Numbered from the stretch's first letter, positions 1 through 14,065 are shown. The stretch is DNA of 64,000 nucleotides from Diorhabda sublineata (GCF_026230105.1 NC_079485.1:10796872-10860871); one strand, 5' to 3'. Numbers and translations: made by a program. The notes: generated by a model not told the origin, from the sequence alone.

Positions 1-840
1 CTGTTTTACAACTATATCTATATTAGACTCATATTCTCTTAGTTTATAGAATGGTACCATAAATTTCAATATAATCATGATACATACCAAATATAAATTT
101 AAAATATTAACTAGTATATGTAAGAATTAATAAATCCTAGGTTTATACTGAATTTAACTTTTTAGTTTGAAAAAATACGTAAATTCGTCATTTTCAAGTT
201 GAGTTATATATTGCTAAGAAGCAAGCTTCAAACTACCATTGATATTTGTTGACCCTTTCAAAAATTCATATTTTGTCAATCTCAACTTCCTATTCTTAGA
301 CTAAGCTTCTTTTTATAAGATCCGGACTGGTAAATTTCCCGTTCTAGATAGTTAAGTTCAGAAATTTAGTTGCATAGACAAAAGTATTATGTTCCTTTTG
401 CTTCGTCCCTAGAATTTGTTGCAAATTCACTTTTTCTCTCCTTCACTGAAAATTCACCCTTAAAAATGGTGAGGATAAACTAATTTTAGGAAAGTAGAAG
501 TTGATCAGTGTTATTTCAGGAAAATAAGTTTCTCGACAGAAATTGTCTAGATATTACTTTGTAAGCTAATTATTAGTGTATTGCTCTAAATTATGTACTA
601 AAGAATTAACAATTATTAGATTCTTCAAATTGTATCATTGTTTTGATGTCATCATACATCAACTAGAAAAATTCTGTGACGTTTAGTAGCTTCTAGGAAA
701 CGATGATAGAACAGATGCCGACAGAACAGCCGTTGTAGTTATCATATTGTTAAGGACCTCAAATTATCGACCAGATGGAGAGTCCGGACAATTGGTACGA
801 TTTGGTGAAATACTTGAAGATGCCTTATAAATTGCATCAG
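1..840. other. AT-rich sequence, nothing recognised
   Basis: No open frame, repeat structure or transposase motif could be read here on either strand. It leads into the transposase relic that starts near 845. Confidence 0.5.
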
Positions 841-844
841 CAGC

Positions 845-1215
845 TATTTGTCGAATGTTGTTTCTGGGGCCACCAAAATGCGCGTGTAACACACTAAGAC
901 AAAAGTTATTTTTTGGTGTGGTTTTTGCACTTGCTGTCATTTTGACCTTATTTTTTCGAAAAAGCAGTGGAATAAACCACCACAGTGAACGTCTAGCACT
1001 ACAGGGCCATCCTGAATGATTCTGTTCTAACTTTAGTGTACTACTTAGGACTGAAAAAAATGTGGTTTCGATAAGATGGATCAACGGCACATTCTACACG
1101 ATCTACAACCGAAATTATGAGAGCTGCATTTCTGGGTTACATTGTTGCCTGCATTAGCCAGCAAATCGCCGAATTTAACCATTCAAACTCCTTATGTTAC
1201 CGTTCCTTGAAGTAA
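845..1215 (+). pseudogene. Mariner-type (IS630/Tc1, DDE_3 fold) transposase relic
   Basis: This is the catalytic core of a dead cut-and-paste transposase. Read on the plus strand with frameshifts, it gives pieces typical of insect mariner-like transposases. First comes a WGHQNARVTH-like stretch (the usual WG.(E/Q)NP segment), then a PYFF segment near 950, then VNV.HYRAILND near 990-1020, and finally MWFR*DGSTAHSTRST at 1060-1105. The last piece is the block around the second catalytic Asp (GAT at 1075-1077); a TAA stop at 1072 replaces the usual Gln just before it. The frame continues to about 1150 with an EIMRAAFLGY run. The DNA-binding half and the C-terminal third are absent, and no terminal repeats were found. 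A 108-codon open frame on the opposite strand (764-1090) is the antisense shadow of this relic. Confidence 0.72.
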
Positions 1216-2336
1216 TAAGTCTACATCAACAAGCTTAAGACACATCACCTGATACTCAAAAAAAATACATTTTAGTATTGAGGGTGAAGAAATATGCTAT
1301 AAATCAGGACTGTATTTTGATCTATTCTTCTTTGCAAATCCGATGTTCTAGATAGAGATAATCATCTCTATCATCACTAATTATAGTGAGTGTGATGTAG
1401 TCAAGAAGGCAGAGGTAAATAAAATGTAAATATCGTAGTCAAGACGTTTTCATGTTAATTATAATAAAAATTAGTAATATAACTAAAAGATACTAAATTC
1501 AGTTTGCAATATAGTATCCGAAGACAATGAATAAAACCAGGATCAAACGTTGTCTCAATAAATAATAAACAAATAGATTTTAAATGAAAATGTTTTCATA
1601 TATTATGTGACGTTTTCGTTTATTACAAATGATAAATATTACATTCTTAGCATATGTGGATAAATTGCGTAAAATAATTATTTCCTTCATCTTATATTCA
1701 TCACTCATAATATATAATATTTCTTAGAAATAAATTCATAGAAATATACAATACCAATAGTATACAAAATTAGCTGTAATCCTCTTAGAATAATCGAAGA
1801 AACCAAAAATAAACCACCTGGGCTCTTGCAATCAAAAGATAACGCGGATAATCTAGAAAGTTATAATTATGTTGTAACAAAACATGTTCAACATTATTTA
1901 GTCGCAGGATACGTATTAAATTAAAAATATATGTATCTCAGTGTGATGAGTCATGTGCAATCTACAACGAGAAGTAATTACGGAAATTAACTTTTTTTTT
2001 CCGAATCATTATCTGATTTTAGTATGCAACTTTGTTCATAATGCTGAAATAAACTTGCATTTGAGCAGATACAGACAGTCAGATATTTAATTCGCAATAT
2101 TTATTTTCATTGTAATTGTAATTATACTATGAGTGGTGAAATAACTTTTTCACAGTTTAATATTTTATATTGAATGATTTTGAAAAGTAAATAATTAATA
2201 TTTATGGTCATTATCATGAAAATGATTGGAAACGGAGTGAATTATATTTATAGAAATAAATATATATACAGATAAACCAATATTATAAAAGATTAATTGA
2301 AAATTATTTTTTGATTCAGATCAGAATCACCCCATA
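1216..2336. other. AT-rich spacer, nothing recognised
   Basis: Only short frames and homopolymer runs are seen. Confidence 0.5.
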
Positions 2337-2338
2337 TA

Positions 2339-2990
2339 CAGTGTGACCCATTCAAATTGACACCTCTGTGATTTTAATCATTATTTTCTGAATGGTCAAA
2401 TAGCAAACATTAATTGCGGAACAACATTTTATAATGTCCAAATCAAAAATATTGTTTATTTGTAACAAAGTTATGATAATTTTCACATCCATTGTAGATG
2501 TCCATGAAAAATATGTTCCATTTTTTAATAATCCTTAGGATAATATACCAGTTTAGTGAATAAAATTTGCAGTAACATTAATATTGAATAGGCTTTATTT
2601 AAAACGGGCAAAATTAAGTAATAATAGTTCAATAGAAAACCGGCCTGTATAAAAAAATATCTAGATATTAGATCCTAGTTTTCCCTACTGTTATCGATTA
2701 AATTTAAAACGATTACGTTTCTCAGGTATTGATAAATAATTTTTGAACAATTCTGTCAAATTTTTGCATAAAAATTTCATTTATGTTTATTGTATATATA
2801 TTTTGAGGGCTTAGTCCTCAGATAAAGTGTTAGATCTGGAGATCTCGGTGGCCAATCTAATTCACAGACTTCCACGGCCTATTCACTGTTAGACACTGCT
2901 TCAAAGCTTTGATTTAACGAACTGAACACTTACCTAACTGTAGCAGTAGACTGGACATTCTTTTCTTACAATCCGTTCGTTGAATGAAAT
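2339..2990 (-). pseudogene. Mariner-type transposase relic with a terminal-repeat-like end
   Basis: On the minus strand, positions 2860-2828 encode ELDWPPRSPDLTLY. This is the highly conserved block of IS630/mariner transposases that leads to the third catalytic Asp. The rest of the protein is too decayed to read safely. On its 3' side the sequence ends at CAGTGTGACCCATTCAAA (from 2339), preceded by TA at 2337-2338. That has the form of the terminal inverted repeat of insect mariner-like elements next to a TA target. I infer that the element ran right to left and that 2339 is its 3' end. No matching left-hand repeat was found beyond 2990, so that boundary is only approximate. The protein motif is clear; the element limits are inference. 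Confidence 0.55.
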
Positions 2991-3773
2991 GAATACGCCT
3001 TCTACTTGGTTAAAAAATTTATTGAGAATTCTGTATTATTATATGAAATAAGTCTGGTTATAGTACAAATAGAATCTCAACTAAAATATCAGTTAATAAG
3101 TATGGAATTACATACAACATAATTACGCATGTACACATTATTCACGATAGCAAATTTAGCCTACTTAATTTTTGCATTTGAACATAATTATTAAGAAATC
3201 AGGTGTTTTTGACTGTTGTTTACTAGGAACTAAATTCAGATTTAATGGCAATCCCTTAGTATTTGAATTGATAGCAAAACTGACAGCATTGACAATCTGA
3301 CATTATTCTATGCTATTGTTATATATTGCAAGATATTTTCTCGAGGTCGAAAGAACATTCAATTGATTTCAAAGAAAAGAAAAGATTGATCCTTTCTATC
3401 AAGCCTCAAAACTATGTGTTTGTGCTAAAATATTAATTTTCATGTGGAAATTAAAGTGCTTATTTTAATTAGTTACTGTGACTAGAGTTAGAGCTTTGAT
3501 CAGAATAGAATATTTTAAACAAAAAATATATCCATACCTCAAAATTCAAATAAAAATCGTGTCACGTGATTCCGGAAATAACGGAAAATAAAAGTGAAGT
3601 GAGAATGTGATAACGCCAATACTAAATTTAGAAATTGAGAAAAAGTAACTACCCTTTTTGGCTCTTCGAAATGCTTGCCTTCATTTACGGAACTTGTAAT
3701 AGGGATACAGTTGAAAATAAAAAGCTTTGCATGATGCCTAATGCAATCATCTATATAAAAACGAGCCTAACCC

Positions 3774-3775
<2 letters not shown>
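2991..3775. other. AT-rich spacer, nothing recognised
   Basis: No gene or mobile-element motif was read here. Confidence 0.45.

Positions 3776-3827
<52 letters not shown>
3776..3827. repeat. (TA)n microsatellite, 52 bp
   Basis: An uninterrupted run of TA dinucleotides. It forces an apparent open frame at 3635-3877 with an Ile-Tyr repeat, which is not a gene. Confidence 0.97.
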
Positions 3828-3830
<3 letters not shown>

Positions 3831-4840
3831 TGTTGAAAAAGAGTATATATTTTTGTGTAACCTTTGAGGATAAATGATTGTACACGATAACTGATCCGAC
3901 ATTTGATTCTCTTGTTATTGGATGGGTGGAATCACCCTTTTATATATTTTCAAATTCAATAATAAATAGATTCTATTTACTGCAATACCCATTCATTTCT
4001 ATTGTGTTAATTTTGCAGTAAAATAATTCCAGTCAATTGTAAACATAAAATGATTTTAAAATGTCATCTAACTTATCCTGGTTGAAAGACAAATTGCGAA
4101 TCGATAAATAATGCATTTATCTGTATAAAATCATTCAGATAGAAATCAGTAGAAATTTATCGCTCGAGTCGTTCCTAACCAACAATGGTCAAATACTTTA
4201 TCGTTTTTTATTATCGATGACACATCTTGCCTAAATTCACCACCTAAACCCCTAAATGGCTTTAAACAGCATCACCCTAAGATTTTTGTCTGAACTCAAC
4301 GCAGCAATCACATTCAATATTGATAGTTGGGGTGACACTTGTAGTAAAAAGTGGCAGTTGTTCTACGTAGATCAATTATCACCACCCTTATGCTACTATT
4401 ATGAATGTATTCATTGGCGTCTTTAAAGGGTCTAAAATCAGGTAGAGCATTAGAGTAATAAAAAAATTCTTTCATTTTTATGACTCTCTAATATAAACAG
4501 TCGTCATTATTCATTTGACTATCTTCAGCTGCCTGCTAATACTTTGTTGTTGTCGCATACATTCCTTAAGGTTTATCTTTATGAAGAATTTAAAATCAAT
4601 AGCTGTTTTACTCAACAATTCTTAGAAATGTATAAAAATGTATCAAATTTCTTTTTAACTTGTTGTTTCTTAGAATTTTTTGAATGTTCTTCGTGATGAT
4701 TTGTTTTTATTTTTGGTCAAAATTTTTATAAAAACGGATCTAGGTCGGAACATGCTAGTTTAAACTGCTTTTCATGGAAAGAAGAACTAAAATCAAGAAA
4801 AATCATAAGAAAAAAATATATCACACTAGTTACATTATAT
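3828..4840. other. AT-rich spacer, nothing recognised
   Basis: No supported feature on either strand. Confidence 0.45.
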
Positions 4841-4841
4841 A

Positions 4842-5050
4842 AGATTCCAAAAGCTTCGCATATTGTTTTGGACGACTTTGTTCTATTTTGTTTATGAGTT
4901 CTTCTTGCCAGACTGTATCAAATGCTTAGGCTATATCTGAAAATCAAGCAGATCATATTTCTTTATCTTCATAGACTTCTTTGTGATTTGTGATCCTGTG
5001 TACTTGATCTATTGTCGAATATTTCACGGAATCCGAACTGATGGTTTTAT
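4842..5050 (-). pseudogene. Jockey-type LINE reverse transcriptase relic
   Basis: Translating the minus strand gives SVKYSTIDQVHRITNHKE, then FSDIA*AFDTVWQEELINKI, then a tail ending near LLES. This is the fingers/palm segment of Jockey-clade reverse transcriptases: the ST..QVHRI motif followed by the first palm motif, usually F(L/S)D(I/V)(A/Q)QAFD.VW. The Asp of the palm motif is kept, while stops replace residues at three positions, one of them inside the palm motif. Only about 70 codons survive; there is no YADD box, endonuclease or tail. It is a decayed scrap of an element that copied itself by target-primed reverse transcription. The same superfamily is present at 56.2-58.05 kb. Confidence 0.72.
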
Positions 5051-8000
5051 TCAGCATATTTTCTTATTTCAATAGTTTAATGGTTTTTCGAAACGGCTTT
5101 TTGATACTATAGGCAGCAGGGACATTGACCTGTAAGATTTAGCTCGATACACAATTTGAAAAGTATAATTTCTTCATAAACTAAAGGGAAATAGTTCGCT
5201 AAAACGCAGAATGAACATATATAATCAGTGCAACGAACTGAATTGAATAGAAATGAAAGTAGGAAAGCCTTAGCGTAGCATTCTTGTATCAAAGTATTAC
5301 TAGTTATTAAAAATGCAACTAAAAATGTATTTTGTAAAGTGTGTATATCAATGAAAATGGTATTCACGTCTGACGGAAAATAATATAATCCCTCCAAGAG
5401 TTTTCTAACCATTGCTGAGTGGCGTCTGAAAAATAGTTTTAGAATCGGAAAGAGCTATAATAGTAGTAGCAAACCATGAGTTGAGCTATACTATTAAAAA
5501 ATGAAAGTTCAAGTAAATGTGCCAGAAGATAACGTCACAAAGTTTACATTTTGATAATAAACTTTAATAATATATGTACATATCTACTCACTATTCTTTT
5601 AACTAAGGTAAAGATTTATATATTATCTACTTTTTTAATAAAAATATTAAAATATCTTCTCAATTTGTCTACCTTATATTCATATTATGAAAACGATGAA
5701 AAATAGTTATGCTTCATTTGTTTCATAAATTAGTTGGTTGAATTTTGGCTTTTCTGTGCTGCTTTCCTTTTCTTTCCCTCTGTAATAATCAACACAAATA
5801 TTTACTCTGTAGTGTCTTACGTAGTGTGGTTTCTATAAGAATAGATCATATTCAAATTAATGTTCAATCTCTATTATGCCCTACTCACGTCCCCTGGTGG
5901 TCAAGCTGCAAAGCAGTCCAATCTATTTCAAAATTATCCAGCTGATTTGTCACGTAATTTGTAGTTCCACACTACTGTTTCATTTTAACTCCACTTAATA
6001 GTTCACGTAACTTTATTTATTTATAATCAAATTTTGTTTCTTATTATACTTGCTTCAATAGATTGGATTAATTTGATTGCTTTCAGTTTATGCAATATGA
6101 TTTTAAATGAATAATGGCACTCTTGTCGAGTAGTTTTAAGGCGCCATGCGGCTACTATATATATAAAACTTTTAAATGCCAAGCTGACCCATAATAATGC
6201 AAAAATACGAAGAACGTGTGAAAAAACATAAATTATTGAAAAAATGTAATTCTCGCGTGCTCATTCCTCTTTGTCGGCATATTTATTTTATTCAGAGGTA
6301 TCTTAAAAATGTGTGTTATTCTCTTTTAAAATTTTATATATAGTTTATACTGTCTAGTTCTATAAGTAAATCATAGCATTATTACAGAATAAAGTTGAAG
6401 GAATCCTCATTTTCTAATTCCAGGAGTATTGGAAAAGTAATCATGAAATTTGAAAATAAAAACGAATGTCAAAATTTCCTTAGGGACGCAATGAATGTGT
6501 GTAGATGAAAAAGGCATATTCGTTCTTAGTTTGGTGATACCAACATCAAAGACGTTTCCCTTTATATTGCTATTACAGTCAATCGACATGTAAAATTTAA
6601 TCCCAAAGCGGTATGTAGTCCCCGTGGAGTGGATGCCTTTCAATCACCCAATGTTCGTTCTTTGGATTAGAACAAACGAATAAGCAAACCTTTAAAGTAA
6701 ACAGTAGAATACAAGAATACTGAATACAGTGGCGGAAAGTTGAATACAATAATAAATATTAATTTCATTTCGATGTTTTTTTGCATTTTGTAATATTATT
6801 TGTGGAAAAAACTGATCAATTATTTGGCACAACAAGAAAATTGTGTTGCAAAAATAAGATCAGAAAACATTGCAGAATAACCTATTTCAGCATTATAATC
6901 ACTAACTATCGTCCAGTGAAAAACGCTAACAAATAGAATTTATTGGGAAAACCTATCAACAAAAGATGCTATTTCTCCTTTGACATTCTAAATTTCATCA
7001 AAATTTAGATAAGGTTATATGTAGGAATTGATAAGGCCTGTATCACATGCAGCTTATCATAGACTTGGAAAACGTAAATTTTAGAGTATAAAATAAGGAA
7101 CAGTACGTTTCCGTAGATGATACGGTTGGTATGACAATAATCAGAGAACAGTATTCGGGTCCGTATTCAAAATTTTAACTCGGAAAACTGCAAATGATAT
7201 AGTAATTTTGAGCAGAGATGGGAATTGGAGTGATTTAGAACAAATAGTAATAAGATATTTGAGAAAGATAAGTTTTAATAAGAGAGATCCAAGAAAATTA
7301 TATTTACTAAACCTCATTTCTTACTCTAGTTTCTTGTCTGCCATAGATTCCCTGCAAATCAAAACACTATCAAATATTGATTGAGATTGAGAGGTAGACA
7401 ACTTTAATGGAATGAACACATAATATTATGGCACCATTAGGAACTTTAGTTAAGAAATTTACATTCTTATGCAAAATATTAGGTCTTAACCTACTTCAAA
7501 TTGTTTATCCTTTATCAGTAGTTGTTTGGTTTCACAAGAGAATTTCCCTAGCCAATTCTTGCGAATTAAATGAAATATTTGATAGTCATATATATTTCTA
7601 TAAGTATCGAACAAAAAATAGATATCTTCAACTACTGACGACAAAAAAGCAAATGCTTGTTATGGTACAATCGGACTAAAGGTTTCAAATATATCTGTAC
7701 TAGAATGTAAAATTTCTTGCAATTAGAAATATGGTAATATTCTTCTTATTTATATAAACAGCGGTGGAGTGAATGTATACAGAGCAATTCATTTTCAAAC
7801 TAACACTATTCACTAACACATATTACTAAACTATTCACTAACACAGATCTCACTAATTTATTCAAATACACCGTTTTTTTACTTTTCACTATCACGATGT
7901 GTTCACTTTGACATCAAATTGTTTACTTAAATCTTACGGATGATAGAGCCTCAATTGGATAGTATTATCAAATTCCGGAATTTTTTATTACTCGAGATCC

Positions 8001-8598
8001 ATAGTTTGCCGCCAACAAACAAAAAAACTTCACGGTGTATATCAGTGGACGAATTCATAACAATACTAAACAACTCATACAAGTCATTCATGTTCTTTTT
8101 TACAATTCACATTGGAACTTATTTGTTTATATACATATGCATACAAATAAATACGAATAACGAATTTCTATGAGGCCTTGCACTGTAGCAGGACGGGTTT
8201 TGCGGGTTAACATAATTTATTCGCAGTGTTACATTCTTATTATAGAATAAATTTATATTTATTTCTTCATTTTTCTTATATCAAAAGTCTATTCTAATTA
8301 ACTTGAATTAAAACTGTTATAATCGGAGCAAAATGACTTCGTATGCCACAGTGATCTTTTTTGAACGTGAACTATTGAAATACACATCACTTTTCATTCC
8401 ACAAGTATGATTTCACAATTAAAAAATTATTACATCTCAACTTGTTCTATTATAAGCATATACTGAATAATTATAGAACACTTTTTTTTACAAAATAATA
8501 TCAACCTACAATAGGATAGTTAACAAAACGTAGTTGTGTGTTTAACAAACAATTGATTTATTACAAATTTTACATTTACGTATAAAATTTCCTTGAAG
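5051..8598. other. AT-rich stretch without recognised genes
   Basis: Several short open frames exist (for example 6407-6643 minus and 7428-7679 plus), but none shows a family motif, biased codon use or splice context I trust. A 15-bp direct duplication lies at 7806-7820 and 7831-7845. Confidence 0.45.
7806..7845. repeat. Small tandem duplication
   Basis: CTATTCACTAACACA occurs twice with a 25-bp period. It is probably slippage. Confidence 0.7.
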
Positions 8599-8697
8599 CA
8601 CCGCCAATGAATAATTGTCAATGTGATGAACTGAAGGAGAAGTTATTCAAATATGCTTTTGTTGGAGATCACAGGTTCCGCTGCGAAGCATCGCAAG

Positions 8698-11600
8698 GTA
8701 GTTCTTTTAATAAGATGATATTTTTTATTTGGTTTTACTTTGTGAAATTACTTTTAATGGAAATTTTCCCTAGCAACAGAGAAAGGAAATGAGATAAATT
8801 AATAATCCACATATGAGAGTTTCGAGACACAAATATTAGACTGAAGCGGTATCAAAAGAATTACTCTCACTGGAATAAGACTGACGAGTTTGGTTGGGAT
8901 TTATAAAAGAACTGGAAGATTACAAATAGAGCTTGAAAAGCTCATGAAAGTATTTATTTCTTCGTATAGTAGGAACAAAAATAATTTTAAATCATACAAA
9001 ATTATATTTTTCAGGATATGTAGGTTTCTAATAATGGTTTCTCACCTTCTAATTATTAAAAGTCATGGTAACCTTTGTGCATAATAAGTTAACTATATTG
9101 TACTAATATTTTTTTTAAGTCGTGAAAGTAGTAAAATATGAATTATCACTAACAGAATCTAAGTGGATAATGTATAAACAAATAGACGACAAGAATAATT
9201 GGAAAGAGAAAATTATATGAAAGGAATTCACTGCAGACGATTAATGAAATGGAAAAGGTACGAGCCTTGAACATTGTTCCAAATAATAAAAAATGAAGTT
9301 AAGACCAAGAATACATCAAAGAATAATAAAACGTCTGCTAGGGATTCGAGGAATGTATGATACAATAGAATGTATAACTACTATGACAATGACTTAATTC
9401 TATGACAATAACTAAATTCAATAAATAATTCAATTCATACAGCTTACTCTCTATCGTATAGAGAACAAATCAATTTCAAACTGCCATTACTGAATGATCG
9501 ACAATAATTACAAATCTAATGTAAAATTAGAATCAGAGTTTTCGTGAGTGAATTCACCTGATATAAAATCTGTGTCAAAATAGTCCTATTATGAGACCAA
9601 GAGATATATGTATAAAATAACATTTATTCATATTTGCTTAGATTAAATTAAATTAAAAATAACGACTTATATTTCTTTTGGGGAAAGGCAAATCAATTGG
9701 GAAAAATTGAATATATCATCAAAAGAATTTTTTATATTTGTTAGCAGTTTTTGATAATTACTATATATATTTCGTTATGGGTATTTATGAACAAGCTAAG
9801 TTGAGCGCATATCACATGGTGAGAATGAAAGTGATCTACTGCTACTGTTGATTTTTATATGAATAAATAATTTTTATGTGTCCCATAGAGCCTTAATCAC
9901 CTCAATGTGAATTTCCACGTAAGTGTCGCTAAAAAATATCTATACTATTGATTTATAATTATGAAAATGATTCCTGTGATTAGTTTACTCATATTTTATT
10001 GAAAAAGTTTGTTCATAATGAATATAATTGCGATTTTCCAGAATTTTATATTAAATTGATTTCGTTCTTAACTTATTGGGCTGATAGGAAAGCGACTATT
10101 TTCACATGTGTGCTTCTATGCTAAATTTGCGTTCTATGTGTGAAGAGTGAATATAAAAATATGTAAAACATATAAAAACATGTAAATATCATGTAAAATG
10201 TTCTTAAGAGGGGAATTCACTTAAAACTTCGCTCATATTTTTTCTGCGAATATACATATTAAAAGTATCCGATGATTCCGATTTAATTGTTATATTGAAA
10301 CGGTAATAATATAGAAAATATATGAAGAGAGTTTATGTAGCATCAGAAATTAATTGTTTAGTTTTCTATCAACAGAATATTCTGCTTGATTGTATACTTT
10401 CCAAATAATTTGATCAAATAATTCATTTGCGTTAAATACTACTAAATAGAAAACCGTTTTATATTTCACGTATTTACCGATTGCTGTTGAATGAATGGAA
10501 TATCTGCATGTAACGGCAATCTCTATTTTCGTAATATGTGGGAAATTATCCAATCCGACACCGTTGGTAAATCAAAACGTTAAAATCAAGTATCTACTTT
10601 CAGTGGATATTATAGACCGACTTTCAAGTCTTTTCAAGATCAATGTAGAGTTTCTATCCGGAATCCAGTGGATAATTTTTATTATCCATGCTCAGAAGCA
10701 ATTACAAAAGAAGAATATATTAATTAAAAAATTCCCAATGTTAGTTCACGATAAGATAAAATATTAGTAAGTTTTACGCATCTTTAATAGAATACAATTG
10801 GTAAAGACAAAGTGGCATTTATTTTTCAACAAAACGATCTCAGAAACAGAAAAAAATTAGATTGTAATAGAAATTTCACTACAGCTGTTGCTTGGATTCA
10901 TATCTGTTTTCATTAATGCAGCATTTAAATCTTTTCAAAATTAATTTTTTTCTATAATATGAGTTACAGTGCCCAGGTAGATCCAGCTATTCTTTTTTGT
11001 GGAGTTGAAGCCATGGTTATTGACCAACTCTGACGTCCTGCAATACAGTTTGTTTTTCAGGTGTTTAGCTAACTGACAAAAATAAATGAATTCTTTTTCA
11101 CCTGAAACTATTGCACTTATTTCACCTGCAAAACCAAATGAAACTGACAGAGATTCTTCAAGCAGCGACGATGAAAATATTTCTTTAAATAATGTAAAAT
11201 ATAATTTCAATAATTACGATGATTTTTTTCCAATTATATATAGTTTTGTTACCTTTTTATGTGATATCATTTACAGTACCTACATAAAAACTAACAAATG
11301 CCCGTATGAGGGACGTAGATGATTTAAAAACCAGAATCAAAGTATTTTTTAGTACAGAAGAGATTTAAGTAGCTAGCACAAAAAATGAGAATTGCATCTA
11401 TGGTTGTGGATATAAATTTTAACATTTAACTACTGTAGTGAAAGTAATATTGTATTTCAATTCTTTTTGTTTTGCTGCTAAGTTTGTTTTTCAAATCAAA
11501 AACATAAAAAATTGTTATTGTTTCTAAGTACCTACTACAAAGAGTGCGTCCTCAATTTATCAAAAAATGACACTTCACCTGAAATATCATGTGTCAAAAT

Positions 11601-13779
11601 AGCTGTTTGATGAGTAATACCACCCCAAACTCCAATAAGAATACAACTACTTTTCAAGATATACTTACCCAAACCTCGTGGGACACCGTGTATAGACTCA
11701 GTTAAGAAATCATTTTTTATTATTCTATACATTTTTCGCACCTGAAGTACACTGTCACTTTAAATACGTGACTAAACGAAATGAAGTCATAAAAACATGC
11801 AATTTCTGTGGCGACTAAATAATTACATAGTGCATAATTTGGCAAAAAACATTAGGCTAAAGGCTGAAAATTTGTAAATTATCAAAAATATTAGAAAACA
11901 AATACTATTATGATATATTGACACTTACGTTCACTCGTATTTATTTATTCGCAAGAAGCCAACGCTTTTTCTTTTTATAGGGTATTTCATATTCTTTTCT
12001 GTTTATATATTTCGATTCATCACACTATATTTAAAAATATATTCCAACAATAAAATTATTTTACTATGAAAATAATGCATTCGAATGGACCAGATATATT
12101 TTACGTGCACTTTAGATATCAAATTTTAGGTAATAAAATGACATCTCGATATTTTTACGAGCACTTTATACTCTCTACTCACACTAGTAGATCCAATTGT
12201 GGCCGGGACAATGGTTTATCAAACAAAGGGAATCCGCATGTTGAGTCGATCCACTGAGAGCTCAATAATGTCAATAAGATATTCACTTTATTTGTTTACA
12301 TTCACTATACTTTTATTATATCGGAAGAGATAATGTATATAATGTACTTGAGTTGATACACGCATGGGACTCTGAGAATTAAACTATATAAACAATATAT
12401 TTTCGTGAACTCAATTATTTTCACATATTTAGGGAACCGAATTTACAGGAGATTCTTCATTTTTATATAAGGTAAGTATTTGTAACAAAAATTAAACTGA
12501 GTTATATATAATAGCACAAATTATTTCCTATTAATAACAAAAATGCGGTCATGAAAGCTGAACATGTGAATAGAGAACATTAAAGAAAAATAAATACGAA
12601 GAATGTTAACGAGAACAGTTTTTCACATAAAAGAATAAAAACGATAAGAAACAATTTAGTGTAGCATGGTATATTGTATGCAAGTAAAATAGTGCTACGA
12701 TCATTTTTTGTTCAATGTATGTATTGTGTATTTGTTCTGCCTCCTCCAGTTTCTTTTACTTAATGACTCAAAGGTATTGTCTAAGTCAATAAATAATGTA
12801 ACCAATAACGTCTAGTGAAAATATCAAACTATTGAATGTTCCTAATTGATTTTTTTCGATAATCCCGTCTTATTATGTAATTTTATAAATATCCATATAT
12901 TTTGAGGAAATATGCTGGGAATCCGGCGTGTTAGATCTATTTTACATTCCTCAGGAAGCCGCTTCATATTAATTCTGAAGTATTATCATTCAGTGGATGT
13001 GGAAAGTCTGGAATTAAAAATCCGTCGGTGAATCCTAATTAAGGATTTACTACGTGAGTAGTTCGCTCTACACGATTACGTCGAATGAGGTAAATCAATT
13101 AGATTTCGAATCGTGATTAAAGTACGCCAGTTACACCCATACTTATAATGAACGGCTAAAAGACTCTAGTTAACTAATTCCAGGTTTTTGAGTAAATCTC
13201 CATTTTCATATGATGTTTTAATTTACATTACATGGTTTAATTAGCGAAAGACTCTTTATTCAAAATTCAATTAGAGAAAGTCATTTATTTAAACATGCAA
13301 CTTCTTTCAATTGAAATGTATTAGAATAATGTCGAGTTTTTCTCCAACGGCATTCTTCACATCTTCATTGTACATTAATACATCTCTTTGCTCTTGTCTC
13401 TGCCCATTAAACAACATTGAGAGTTCTATTTGTGAAGTATTTAATTTTATTTCTTGACTCTTGACATTTTTCAGGTCGATAACACTGACCACTCCTCCTC
13501 CTAATTTGATTCATAAGAAAAAAGAGTCAGGCTGAAATACTTGTTTCAGTTTGTTATATAGTTCATGAAAAAAACACTGCTCTAAAATTCTATAAGATCA
13601 TATTTTTTTTTCATGGTCACTCTTCTTTCGCATAAAATTCCCACAAGATGAGAAGGCATACAATTGTATTAGTATTTTGTATTGCTATTTTTTCTAATAA
13701 AATAGAAGCATATATGGAAGGTTTATTTCGTAAAGACTTCTGTTCTTCTGTTCTTAATGTTATAAAAGATATTTTATTG
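8698..13779. other. AT-rich stretch without recognised genes
   Basis: Short frames at 10495-10767, 11086-11322 and 12066-12257 were examined and show no family motif. The 11086 frame has an acidic Ser/Asp run (DSSSSDDE) but nothing else. Degenerate near-repeats (ATGTAAA-like, 10150-10200) are present. Confidence 0.4.
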
Positions 13780-14065
13780 AATAATTTTCGTCTCCAAATT
13801 GAAAGTGATGTTTGGTACACAGCATTGTGAGGATGAAGAAGAGCCTATTGGTCTATTTTCAGGTCTTTTCCTATGCATATCGATTAGCAATCGTTTAATT
13901 ACACTATTCTAGAATTCTATGATAAGTATTGCTCCTTGGAGCAAACTTTGAGTGCACCATGCTCCCAAAATCGAAGAAAACACTAACCATGATTTGATAC
14001 TTGATTTTATCAGACCGGATTCCATGGGGAGTGTTGAGTCACCTGTTTGCATTGAGAGCTCCAAA
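13780..14065 (-). pseudogene. Mariner transposase relic (DDE core)
   Basis: Minus-strand translations in shifting frames give SQCKQVTQHSPWNPV (about 14062-14018), then FLRFWEHGA / MVHSKFAP (13995-13940), then MHRKRPE (13880s), then LLHPHNAVYQTSLSIWRRK (13845-13790). In intact mariners these correspond to the pre-catalytic SP+.KK region, the (V/F)FFD..G(I/L)VH.EF.P block, R+RPE, and the L(L/H)HDNAP.H block with the second catalytic Asp. Here that Asp is changed to His (HPHN for HHDN) and the Pro is lost. Nothing after 13790 matches the mariner C-terminus. It is non-functional. Open frames on both strands at 13617-13830 sit inside this region; the plus-strand one mimics a signal peptide and is a shadow. 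Confidence 0.65.

Noticed and set aside
764..1090. 108-codon open frame on the minus strand
   Set aside because: It is antisense to a clear transposase relic on the plus strand; its composition has no family match.
3635..3877. 80-codon open frame with Ile-Tyr repeat
   Set aside because: It exists only because (TA)n has no stop in this frame.
6407..6643. Minus-strand frame that loosely resembles piggyBac or Harbinger nuclease text
   Set aside because: No catalytic triad or neighbouring motif could be lined up.
10495..10767. 90-codon frame with VDYYRPTFK-like shifted reading suggesting LTR retrotransposon
   Set aside because: No RT, protease or integrase motif around it, and no LTR pair.
13648..13830. 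60-codon frame starting with a signal-peptide-like sequence
   Set aside because: It overlaps and opposes a mariner relic on the minus strand; the hydrophobic start is a by-product of AT-rich antisense sequence.
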